Assembly (NCBI RefSeq): GCF_000143535.2
Contig: NC_037311.1
Coordinates: forward strand, 496,001 to 560,000
Length of the DNA stretch: 64,000 bases
Reading direction: 5' to 3'
From: Botrytis cinerea B05.10
Lineage: Eukaryota; Ascomycota; Leotiomycetes; Helotiales; Sclerotiniaceae
The notes beneath the pieces were generated by a model that had not been told where the DNA came from, searched no databases, and saw nothing but the letters and a program-made list of their open reading frames with translations. Made by a program: the position numbers and the translations under genes. Positions within the stretch are counted from its first letter, which is position 1, and each line of letters starts with the position of its first letter. This document shows positions 34,891 through 45,274 of the stretch, in pieces.

Positions 34891-37689
34891 CTAGCGGTAG
34901 GTACCACCATATCGAACATTGGTTGGTGGCATACGTGGTGGTGGAGCGCTGCTGATTGTAGAACCAGAGCCTGGGCCTGGACGAGTTTGAAGGGCAGGGT
35001 TCGTGCAGAGCATACCAACTCGGGAACCAAATTTCGAGCCACGAAGGGAGACCATGTGCTTGCGAATATGAGAAGCAACAATTTCCCGGTGTTGTGGGTT
35101 GGAGTGCTGCAAAATATACTGAATCAAGTAATTGCCATATTGATCACTGGCAATGTCGATCAAAGGGATGCGGGGACGATCCAGGCGACCTTCACAGACA
35201 CGATCAAGGTAACGACCAAGAAAGTCGACACCACCAATCTTAAGGCATTTTTCAACAACCTTAGAAGCAAATTGATCCATGCTGTATTCGGAAGCGTAAC
35301 GGATAACATGGTCAATAGCCCGGCTACGATCAGCTGGTGCTCCATGCTCGCAGATATGCTGAATACACCAATTGCCGAACTGTCCATGGGCAACAATGTC
35401 AATGCTGGCAAGAACTTCTTCAATGCAAGGACGCTACGGTACAATTAGACCAAATTCAATATGAAGCAGATTGCAGACATACCTTATCTTCTTCCAGACA
35501 GTTCTCGAAGATATTCTGAACAACCAAACTACCAGTCTCACCAAGAGCAACTTCGTGCCACATACCACGAAGAGCTTCATTGACGTATTTCATGATCTGA
35601 GGGGGAGACTCAGTCCAACGAAGTTCAAACAACTTCTGCCAGACATGGCAAGCGTATCTATGGATGACAGTTTCTGGAATTCTACGGAGCAATTCGTGGA
35701 CCATAATAGCCTTGTAATCTTCTGGAACAGAATCAAAGGCCTTTTGGACAACATGGCAGCCAAAAGCATCCATAGAGAGGTTGAGAGTATTGCCGCGGAT
35801 AGCCTCTGCAATCTTGATGACTTGTTCTGGAGTACCGTGCTCAAAGCATCGTTGAACCAAGAAGTTGCCAAAGCGATTGACCATTAGAGGGTAAGCCTGT
35901 GCAACAATAGCCTCGACAATATCATACTTCTGTTCGGTTGTACCAACCTTGAGCTTCTGTTGCAAGAAGATCGAAGCTTGCTGGTCATTGTTGCAGACAA
36001 TCTTATCAACAATATACTTCCAGTTACAGTTGACAGTTCTGTCCAGGAGACGACGATAGTTCAATGGCTCAGTGGTTGGTAGATATGTTTGGTGACCTTC
36101 ATTAGCAACCGACTGAAGACAAGTTAGTGAATGCTGCCGAATCAATTGATTGATACTTACCTCAGTCTTCCATGTTCCACTGGCTGAAGTAAACTCTGGT
36201 GCGTGTGGTGAAAGAGGTGTGCCTATCGGCTGAGGTTGATAGCCTGGGTACATTCCACTTCCCATGTTCATACTCATGTTCATCTGATTGCCCAATGGAG
36301 TTGGGATTCCCCCCATTGATCCATAAGAGCTTGAAGCGGGTGTGAAACCTTCGAAGGAGCTTGAGCTGCTCGAGTAGGGGATGGAACCTAGATTGCGATT
36401 GTTGCTGAATCTGTTGCCATTGGTACGACGAACTCCACCACCGGGAATTGCCATATCATGCTCATATCTCTCGCCACGAAAGGAATTTGGGGGTGGGCCA
36501 CCAAATGCCAAGTTTGGCTCAACGAATGGTTGATTGCAGCCACCACGACCCATCCATTGCCCAGTAGTATGTGGATCAGAAGTTTGGAAGGAAGGCATTG
36601 GTGGAGCACTCTGGAAATTTGGTTTGTTGTTGCCCCAAATAGCCCGAGTACGGTTGTAGCCACTTGCGGAAAGAGCATCACTGTGGTCAGAATGTGCATC
36701 CTCTTGGTTAGTCCAGGAGCTTTCACGAGTGACATGAGGTCGGAAATGGTTTGGAGGAATGCCGGCAGAGGGATCTGAGACATTTCCAAGAGGAAAGTCT
36801 ACTTCAGAAACACTACCAATAGCTTGGTCGATAGTGTGCTTTGTAATACGGTTTTGTGCAAGCTCTTGATCCATGCGTGCGATTCTTCCTTTTGCAGCCT
36901 CTAACTCAATCTTGAGACGTAGAACCTCTTCAGCACTAGGCTGGCTATCGCCGTCACCACGACTCTGAGGACGAGTAGTTGGAGCAGTCGTGGCTGTGCC
37001 AGAGTCAAAATTTTCCGTAGCAGGTGTAATTGGGACAGAAGTAGGAGCTGAACAGTAGTCGAGGGTTCGTGAATTGTTCGAGCCATAATCGTCCGAATTC
37101 CTCAAAGCTTCATGTTGGCGATTGAGAACTGCTTGTTGCTCGGAAAGCTTGGCCAATAATTTATCAACAGGATTTGGCGAGGTGTTGAAAGTGGGACATT
37201 GGAACGAAGGGGCCGTAGTAGCCGGGGCAGTAAAAGTCTCGTGGCTTAACTTCATCTTCTGTATCCGTTAGTATGCATTAAAAAATTGAGTGTATGGGAT
37301 TGTTACCTTGGGAGCAGCTTGGTTGCCCAACTTGTTTGTGGAAAGAGCTGTAGCGGCCTTTTTGAGAGTATTAGCATTGTCCTGAATCATCATTGGTCAG
37401 TAAGATATGCGAGATATTTAGAAAACGAGATTGCAGAAACGATGTTTGATTGAAAATTAAGCAGCGAGGACTCTGGTAGTGAGCTCACTCAAGGAGAAAT
37501 GGTAGACAGATGCACAGAAACGGCAATAAACATGGAAAGCAGCGGCAAAAGGTAGAGAAGAGGTAAACTCACCATTCTTGTCGTTAGTTTATCAACAGAA
37601 TCGTCACCGAATCCAGAGTTCTCATGGCTGCTGCGGTCAATTGTACGACGGAGGGTTGGCGATCCATTGGAAGCAACTGAGGAAGCCAT
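34891..37689 (-). CDS. PUF (Pumilio) family RNA-binding protein
   Basis: Five exons, 37689-37573, 37381-37307, 37258-36161, 36112-35483 and 35433-34891, all joined in phase 0, giving 820 residues. The N-terminal half is Ser/Pro/Asn/Gly-rich and disordered, with a short coiled-coil-like stretch (VLRLKIELEAAKGRIARM). From about residue 445 to near the end there is a chain of PUF repeats. Recognition helices include GNFLVQR, CHVVQKA, CHVWQKL, SLVVQNI, GNWCIQH, SKVVEKC and GNYLIQY. PUF proteins bind sequence-specific sites in 3'-UTRs and control mRNA decay, translation or localisation. Several repeats lack the usual stacking residue, as in the Jsn1/Mpf1-like fungal group rather than the yeast Puf3 group. 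That subgrouping is inferred from the motifs only. Confidence 0.88.
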
Positions 37690-38963
37690 GTTGCTTGTGA
37701 AATATCTTAATGAGTGGCTTTGAAGGGAAAGTAATGGTCCAATGCAGATTGTGCTGACTTGATAGATCGAAAATGATTGTTGAATGGCGCACTCGTAGAT
37801 GAGTTGAAAGTAGATGAAGAGAAATGAAAGTATTAAAGATCAAGAAATCAAATAAGATTCGTAGCTCCCAGGAGGTTCAGATAGAGAAGTAACGTCTATC
37901 CTCTGCAGCTGCTCTATCCTTTCTATCAAATGGCATGCAAGAAACGAAAGTATGGTTCACAGTATTTGGAATTGAGGATTGAAGAAAGAATGAAGGTCCC
38001 GTCGTGGATGAAAAAATAAAAGGTCGAAAGTGATTTTGTGCGCGCGTTCGGCAAGCTTTATATTCACTCAAGGAACCTTACGCTCTATCGTCTCGCATAT
38101 TTCAACTCTAAAGTCTTTGCATGATTGGACGGGCAGCTGTTTTTTATCAACCAGGGAGATATGAGACGCAAGTAGAGTCAGACGCTCTATGAAAGAGGAA
38201 AGTAGATCAAGCACTGCAAGAGAGAAAATCCAGAGAGCTCGACGAGTGCAAAGTCCCAACATGGTCGCTCTTGCCTCTTCTCTTGAGTGCTCATAACACT
38301 TTGATTTCCACAAGGATAGCTTCTTCGAAAGAATCTTAGCTACTTCCAAAGTTTGCATTCGATGAGTCTAAATTACCTTTCGAGCCGAAGTACTGGACCA
38401 AGATTAGTTTTGAGAATACTGTCTTCCCATGATGGTCGTATAAGGAAATAGCAACTTGTATAGAATTGTAAGAAGCACGACAGATTGTTGTGTCCTCTAA
38501 TCATGTCTCGATATGGTAGTAGATATGAATAGTGCTCAACAGACACGGCCTTCTTTTATTACTGTGTACTTCCACCTTACAATAGGAAGAAGCCATCTAT
38601 GGCTCAAAGGTTCATGATGGCCTTGAAAGTTTAAGCCAAAGCTGGCAGGTAGGGAGTTGGAATCGAAATCCGTGTGATCTCAATACTTCGTAGCCATACA
38701 AGGAACCGGTCCATTCCAGGGCTGCATCACTTGCAGTGTTGTGACTTTGAACCGAGATTTCAATGCCTTCAGAAGTAATTTATGCAGATTTATGATAATC
38801 TTTCTCATTTGACTGAGCTTCTGCAATTTGCGTTCAAGGTTCTGGCAATAGTTCAGGAAACCCTCCACCAAGCCCCTCCCTAAGAGCCCATCCCAAACGC
38901 CAGTAATGCTACAGTTATAAAATGCTGTACAAGTCATGTTTAGGATATAAAGCTTATCCTCAT
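37690..38963. other. Intergenic region
   Basis: Upstream of the PUF gene and downstream of mS33, both on the minus strand. Small minus-strand frames (for example 38068-38358) have no recognisable domain. Confidence 0.45.
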
Positions 38964-39452
38964 CTACCTCTTCTTTCCCTTGAACTTCTTGGAATCTGAG
39001 TGAATTTGTTAGTACATTCCATTATACCAGCAGTGTGCCACATACCTTCTGCAGTCCTCTTCTTTTTTGGTGCTCCCTTTCCTCTCGCTTTCAAACTGAA
39101 TTATTATTAGCACGACTCCCCCAACGCTGATATAGATGATACACATACATTGTAATGTGTTCAAACCTATCTTCCTCAGCATCATCATAAGTCTCAACGT
39201 CATATTCGTCGTAAGCTTTCTGCAGATCCTTGATTGTAGCCATCTTTCGTGGGTAGTATGCAGCCAATGCCGGTCCCTTTAATCTCTGTCGAAGAATCTT
39301 ATTTCCTGTTCGGAGTCTATCAGGATTGAATGTGGTTGAGAAGATCCGGCATTGGACCTGCACAACTGATATTAGCCCTAAGTTTCCGGCTTTGAAATTA
39401 CACAGATAAATACCTTCATCAATTCCAGCACTCTTGACTTCGCGACTGACAT
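38964..39452 (-). CDS. RSM27: Mitochondrial small ribosomal subunit protein mS33 (Rsm27)
   Basis: Four exons: 39452-39414, 39357-39149, 39095-39046 and 38995-38964. Phases agree, giving 109 residues. The start MSVAKSRVLELMK is coded by the short first exon. The core holds the family pattern RIFSTTFNPDRLRTGNKILRQRLKGP followed by YYPRK. The C-terminal tail is strongly basic (KARGKGAPKKKRT, then KKFKGKKR). This is the length and motif order of mS33/Rsm27, a component of the mitochondrial 37S ribosomal subunit. Only the second exon gives an obvious open frame; the others were found by splice signals. It is divergent from the RNase III gene, with 304 bp between starts. Confidence 0.88.
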
Positions 39453-39557
39453 GTTCAGTGATATGGAGTTGGATTAGCGATTCAAGTCTGGTTGTTCATC
39501 AATTCTATGGATTTTAGTGGTGCTGTCCGGGATTTCGGGCTTTAATTGATCCGCATA

Positions 39558-39565
39558 TCACGTGA
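39558..39565. promoter_or_regulatory. Palindromic E-box TCACGTGA in a shared promoter
   Basis: Lies in the 304-bp gap between the divergent mS33 and RNase III starts. TCACGTGA is the consensus for Cbf1-type bHLH factors. Its use here is inferred. Confidence 0.4.
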
Positions 39566-39756
39566 GGTCTTCAAAGTTCTAGTTCGCGAGTTTGTGATCC
39601 TTCTATCATACAGGTAATTATTGTCATTTTTTACAGTTTTCAATCAAAGATTCTGAACCCATTTGTTTCTTTGATCGATTAAGTCACCTTTCAGCAAATC
39701 TCTCTTTCTTTTATTGATGTTCATTGTAAACAATCACTTTTACTTCAGCCATTGTA

Positions 39757-41082
39757 ATGGTGCATGCATCCGACTCGGAAGCAAATTTGGGAAAACCAGT
39801 CAAGCTAGAAATGCCATCTAAACGTCCATTTCCCTTCGAGAATGACAGCGGTAAGGAGCATAAGAAAAGAAACGTAAGTCAAATTTCCTGAACAAATCCA
39901 CAAAGCTTATTCGAATTTCAGATAAATTCTTTGTCACATAAGAAAATCTCCAAATTATTGGTTGCATTAGAAGAGCTTCTCGCGGAAGATGGCGTGGGCG
40001 AAGTTGAGGCCCTAATAGGCAGTCCAGCATATTCAAGGGCAACCGAGCTTCGGAGCACACTACGAGACCAAGTACAGTCAGGCTTGAGTCTTCCCAGCTC
40101 TAGTGGTTCTGGGGACTATAATGTTGGAAGCTCACCTCAAGAGCCTGTCAATCGGAACCCAGGAAAAATATTAACAACTCTACAAATTACACCATGGACT
40201 TTGTCTTCCATTCCATCCGAACTTCCACCCCTCCCAGAAGTGTATGATCCTACCCTTGAGCTGGCTTCGTTCACTCACCATGGCCGTACTAATGGTAGCG
40301 TTACTGATTTGAGCTATGAACGCTTAGAATGGGTAGGAGATGCATATATCTACACCATTTCTACTCTTCTCATATCACAGACATTCCCTGCCTTGCTACC
40401 TGGAAAATGCTCCCAACTTCGTGAAAGGCTTGTCAAGAATGTCACTTTGGCTGATTTCGCGCGAAAATACGGTTTCGAAAAGCGCGCGAAATTGCCAGAA
40501 GATACTATCCATCCTATGAAAGAACCGGAAAAAATCAAAGCAATGGGAGATATTTTTGAGGCATATGTCGCAGCTATTGTGCTCGCAGATCCAGAAAATG
40601 GAGTCTCACGTGCATCAGAATGGTTGAAAAGTCTCTGGGCCATGGTATTGTCGAAAGAAATTCAACAAGAAGAGCGGAACGAAGATAAATTGGATAGCCC
40701 CTTATGGAGACTGAGAGGAAATGTTGACCATGTTCAGACAAAAACTAAAACTGTACTCAATCCTAAAGAGAAATTGCAAATGGCGCTCAACTCGAAAGTC
40801 AGCAAACTGACGTACAAGGATATTGGAACAGCCAAGAAGGACAAGAATACTAAACTTGCAGTATTTACAGTGGGTGTTTTTCTTGACGGATGGGGTGAAG
40901 TTGACAAGCAGATTGGGTTTGGAAGTGCAAATGGAAAGAAAGAGGCTGGATTCAAAGCCGCAGAGATGGCGTTGAATAACAAGAAATTGATGGCGAAATA
41001 CTCGGAAAAGAAGAAGATCTACGATGCACAACAGGAAAGAGAAAGGATGGCGCTTCAAAAACAAGAAGAAAATTGTTCATGA
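39757..41082 (+). CDS. Ribonuclease III (Rnt1/Pac1-like)
   Basis: Two exons, 39757-39873 and 39922-41082, with a 48-nt intron (GTAAGT...TTTCAG), phase 0, giving 425 residues. The N-terminus is basic. The catalytic domain carries the RNase III signature YERLEWVGDA at about residues 171-180 and the second acidic pair in GDIFEAYVAAI at about 247-257, so the metal-binding acidic residues are present. A C-terminal double-stranded RNA-binding region follows (about 310-390), with VGVFLDGWGEVDKQIGFGSANGKKEA and a final helix KAAEMAL. This is the domain order of yeast Rnt1 and fission yeast Pac1, nuclear enzymes that process pre-rRNA, snRNA and snoRNA precursors. It is not Dicer: no helicase or PAZ is present and there is only one catalytic domain. 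Confidence 0.9.
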
Positions 41083-41956
41083 TCAACAGCTCAACGGGAA
41101 AATTGTAACTTTGAGTCGGTAGTCAGCGAAGACTCTCATCTTGAGGGACATTGATCGACAGATAAGGATCGTTTGGGTTGCAGCAGTCAATGTGAATTCG
41201 GGTTCATCACAGTGCATTTGCTTAGGAGTTACATGATGGCAGGGAATAGATATCCAAATTAAGTTTCCACATAGGACACGAAATAATTAACATATCCGCC
41301 TCTTCATGAGCTACTTGTGTGAAGGCGTTCTTGAGGTGTGCAAATGCATCCATCATACATACTTCCAGCGACCTTGGATCCATTCTCAAGCACTCACCTA
41401 ATGTGTGTTATCATTTTACTGGTTGTTCCCCTTGCGCTGGAAACATCATTGTGGATCATTGAGTGAAAACCCTCAAATATCCTTACAAATACTTGTCAAT
41501 TGACAGTTCTACATGTCTCATGTTCCCGTCTCTCAGGAATCGCAATATATTCTGTTCTTCAAAATTGTCACTTCAAAGCACTCTTTCACAACATTAGCAT
41601 ATATAACAAGTTCCGAGTCAGGGGTGTATGTAACGATCTCACGGTAATATTACTAGCGCGGTCCTTTCCGGCACCGCTAATCCATGTAATTACTCCATTT
41701 CTTCGAGCCTCGGTTGGGCAATTGCAGGTACAAACGCGAAAAGATGCGCATGATTATCATTTAATATTTGCATTTCCTTTCATTTACAGATCTCCCACTT
41801 TGCTATCTATAATAATATTCCTTTGCTTTTTGAAACATTTGCTCGAAGTTTGTGAAGATCGCATTACCTGACCGACAACCAGTCACTGATAAATAACATT
41901 GGGCCGGACAGTTTATGCTGAATAGATGAGAGAGGAAGGAACGTTCTGGAGATAAG
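41083..41956. other. Intergenic region
   Basis: No gene is seen. Plus-strand frames around 41500-41871 have no features. Confidence 0.45.
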
Positions 41957-43058
41957 ATGGCGGATTCTGTGGGTAAGTAATGCGCTGTCGATTCACGGTG
42001 ACGATGCATATCTACCCTATCCTACCAAATCTGCCCCGAGCTGCTGCAGAGATTCCCAATTGTACAAGTCTGACTCTTTCCAAAATGCCAGACCGAGTAT
42101 TCGTCCATGCGCTCAACACAGTAAAAAAGATACCCAAGACTGGAGCGTCGCGGCCGCCTCCTGCAGATCGATTGCGTCTCTATGGATTATACAAACAAGC
42201 TATGGAAGGGGACGTGGATGGTGTCATGATGCGGCCGAGTTCGAGAGGCGACGGGGAAGATGGTGAAGCGGGATTACAGGGGGAGGAATTGAAGAGGGAA
42301 AGGGATAAATGGGATGCGTGGGATGCGCAGAGAGGAGTTAGTAGGACTGAAGCGAAGAGGAGGTACATTGAAGCATTGATTGATACTATGCATAAGTATG
42401 CTAGTACTACTGCGTAAGTCATGGATCTCCTGCTTTGGAGCGCAATCTGTGGGGATTGAGAATAAGCTAATTTCAGATGTGCCAATTCAGAGATGCGAGA
42501 GAATTGGTTGCAGAATTGGAATTTGTCTGGGACCAAATCAAAAACAATACTCCATCATCCACGGGATCTTCGCCAGGCCATCGCATGCCATCGTATACGA
42601 CTCAAACGAGACAGTTTCTAGAACCAGCGTCAGGGACCGACGGCGCAATGAGAGTATTAAGTCCAATGAGCCAGGACGATGAAGCCGAAAGGGAATTTGA
42701 GCGACGATTGGTGGACAATGGTGAAGATGAAGAGGTATATACCGACGGCAAAAATAATAAAACGAAATGGAGGAAGAATGTGGAACAAGTGCTAGTGAAA
42801 ATGACAGCTGAGATTGCAGCATTAAGGGAGCAGATTGCTACGGGAAGAGAATATCAAGGCAAGAAGTCAAGGTCTCCAAGAAAATGGATGGCTTGGTTTA
42901 TGTGGATTGCCATCAAACACTTTTTGGTGGATATGGCGCTTATGGGTCTCATTCTGTTATGGATGAGACGAAAGAAGGACAGGAGAGTAGAGGATCTCGT
43001 AAGAGAAGGATTGAGGATTGGGAGGGAATATGTGAGGAAAGTCTTACCCTCTCGGTGA
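41957..43058 (+). CDS. Acyl-CoA-binding membrane protein (Atg37/ACBD5-like)
   Basis: Three exons, 41957-41972, 42092-42413 and 42491-43058, with donors GTAAGT and acceptors GCCAG and TTCAG. The frames agree and give 301 residues. The tiny first exon codes MADSV. Residues 5-110 form an acyl-CoA-binding domain with the signatures YGLYKQAMEGDV and KWDAWDAQRGVSRTEAKRRYIEAL. A polar linker and coiled-coil-like helix (KWRKNVEQVLVKMTAEIAAL) follow, then a C-terminal membrane segment (about residues 244-270, WMAWFMWIAIKHFLVDMALM) and a basic tail. This layout matches fungal Atg37 and animal ACBD5, peroxisomal tail-anchored proteins that bind acyl-CoA and act in pexophagy and organelle contacts. The assignment to that group is by layout. 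Confidence 0.82.
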
Positions 43059-43266
43059 TAATACATCGATCTTTGAATCTTGCGACTCATAATAACGACC
43101 AAGGGCGATCACAATCGCCGGATGTTCTCGCTTCATATTGGACGACACAATACTCACAAATTGGTCCAAGATTTCTTACTAAATATAGAATTACATTATA
43201 CCCAACAAACAATACCCAGTGCATATATTATTACCACCTTTCAAGTCGCTCTTCGCACAGAGGCAT

Positions 43267-43923
43267 CTACGAAGGCATACCCTCCATCTGCGCAGCTCCA
43301 GGGACCTCGGGAAGCCACTTCACCCTCTCGGTAACAAACATTTCCCCCTTAGGAACATTTTCATTCGGCCAGCTGTCATCATCCAAAACGCCAGCTTTGA
43401 CAACCACTTGATTGGGGAAAGATTCACCAGTGCGGTAGAGAGTAGTGCCGCAATCACCGCAGAAGTGGGAGGTGACTTGATTGCCGGAATCGGCTTTTTT
43501 GCTGATGGATTTGGGTATTCCTGGAGGTGTTAAATGGTGGATGGGTTTGGAATTTGGGATATGAGTGATAAATGGAAAGAGAAGAAGGACGGGAAACGGG
43601 TGGGAAATGGCGAAATACGGGAAGGGGTGGGAAATACGAACCAGATTCAAGCTTGAATTGTCCCTCTGGTAATACGATGTTGTTACTATAAGTAGCACCG
43701 GTAATCTTTCGACAATCGGTACAGTGGCATAGGAGATGTGCTCCTGGCTCGCCAGTGTAGCTTATACGGATCTATCAGATTTGCGTATTTAGCATATAAG
43801 GAATATAAGATGGGGGTGAGCGGTTGTAATATGTATATTGTAATCTTATAATGAAATGAGATAGATAGGTATTGGGGGAGAGGGGTAAAATACCGCATCA
43901 CAGAAACATCCTCCTGATGGCAT
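43267..43923 (-). CDS. GFA/CENP-V domain protein
   Basis: Three exons, 43923-43894, 43771-43642 and 43520-43267, phases 0 and 1, giving 137 residues. The zinc-binding cysteines of the GFA (glutathione-dependent formaldehyde-activating enzyme / CENP-V) fold are all present: GGCFCDA at residues 6-8, LLCHCTDC near residue 30 and FCGDCGTTLY in the last exon. Many fungal genomes carry large numbers of such genes; most are uncharacterised carbon-sulfur lyase-like proteins, and only a few have shown activity. The donor of intron 2 is GTTCGT, weaker than usual but in phase. The gene converges on the acyl-CoA-binding gene, with 208 bp between stops. Confidence 0.85.
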
Positions 43924-45004
43924 TTTCGAATTAATAGTATTATCGTAGTTAGGAGAGAATAGACGTAATGTTAAGTAGTTGATAAGATGATTATAGATAT
44001 GAAATGCTGGCTGCTTGTTTAAGAACTATATATATACCTCCTTCTCCCCCTACAAAATACCTCGTTCCAAAGTTCCAAATCATGAATACAAATCATCTAC
44101 CTGCCTGGTTCCACCCATCCTGATCTCAGCAGCAATACTATCAAGAGATTGGGGGTTGGTGGAGGTCAAAACTCGAGCTAGGGCGCGGAGCAGATGAAGC
44201 TAGGCGTTAACATTCCTTTCTTCCGAGACGGGAGATCTTCTGTGGAGTCTAGCGGTGCATATTTGGAATGGGATTTGGAGGGATGTGAGATGCCAGTGTG
44301 CAGCTAGTGAGATGGAGTGAGCTGGACGATTAGATACTGTCTCGGCTGTCTGAGGATATTGTGACACTGGATGAAAGGAGGAGATGGGATGGTTCACGGG
44401 GTTCGAAGTCTCTGGTAGATAACTATCAACAGAATCGAATAGAAGTGAATTTCGATTTGAGAAATCTCTGGCAACATAATATGAAATTAGCACCGAATTA
44501 ATCAAACCCACTTTATTAATGTTCAATTGGTGGTAAAATTCAGTAGCTATCTGTAAGAACAGCAAGGATAGATAGCAAACTTGATCTAACAAAGCACGTC
44601 GGCAGTCTTTGACCCCTCTAGGTTATCTTCCTCCCTCCCCACAACTCACAATTACAGAGTAACCTTACATCACCACGCAACTCTAGTCCTGGACACAGCA
44701 TTCGGCGTTATCCAGAGTCAACTCATGCATTCTGAAGCAAACCATCAAGGCACAGAGAGCGGAGATCCATGGTCCAGGACATCGGAGTAATAACTCCAGG
44801 CTTTCTATTGGAATAGTTCCAAGCCCGCGTTTCACAATGGGGCAAACATCTGAACTAGGAACGCGTCCACAACATGTAAGTTTGAATATCACGTTCACAC
44901 GTGATGTTAATCACATTCCCGTCCTTAATACTCTTCCTACTCTTCCTACTCGTCCTCTAATTGATCTTCACTTTTACATGTATTCAATCTTTGCTTCGAG
45001 AGAG
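43924..45004. other. Intergenic region
   Basis: No gene is recognised. An in-frame ATG for the following SH3-like repeat gene lies at 44978 but is cut off by a TGA at 45005. Confidence 0.4.
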
Positions 45005-45274
45005 TGAAGACTAATAAATTATAAGACACCTCTGAATACCGCGATCAATGCATCAATCTTTGTCGCCTTCAACGGAATTCCAACTGTCCCCCCTGCATCC
45101 ACCGATCGCGATGCTAAAATCAAGAATCTCAAACGTCACAATCGTCTTGTTCGTGCGAACATTGTTAAAGCTTTCGTGGCGGAAAAAGAGAAGTTGTTGG
45201 AGAAATTTAAGGATGATTTCGCGAAGCAGAAAGATGCTATTGAAAGAGGAAGAGCTAATCGAGTCGCAATTTCC

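Noticed and set aside
43267..43698. Single open frame of 143 codons taken as the whole GFA gene
   Set aside because: It reads through an intron and lacks the first two zinc-binding motifs; the three-exon model restores them.
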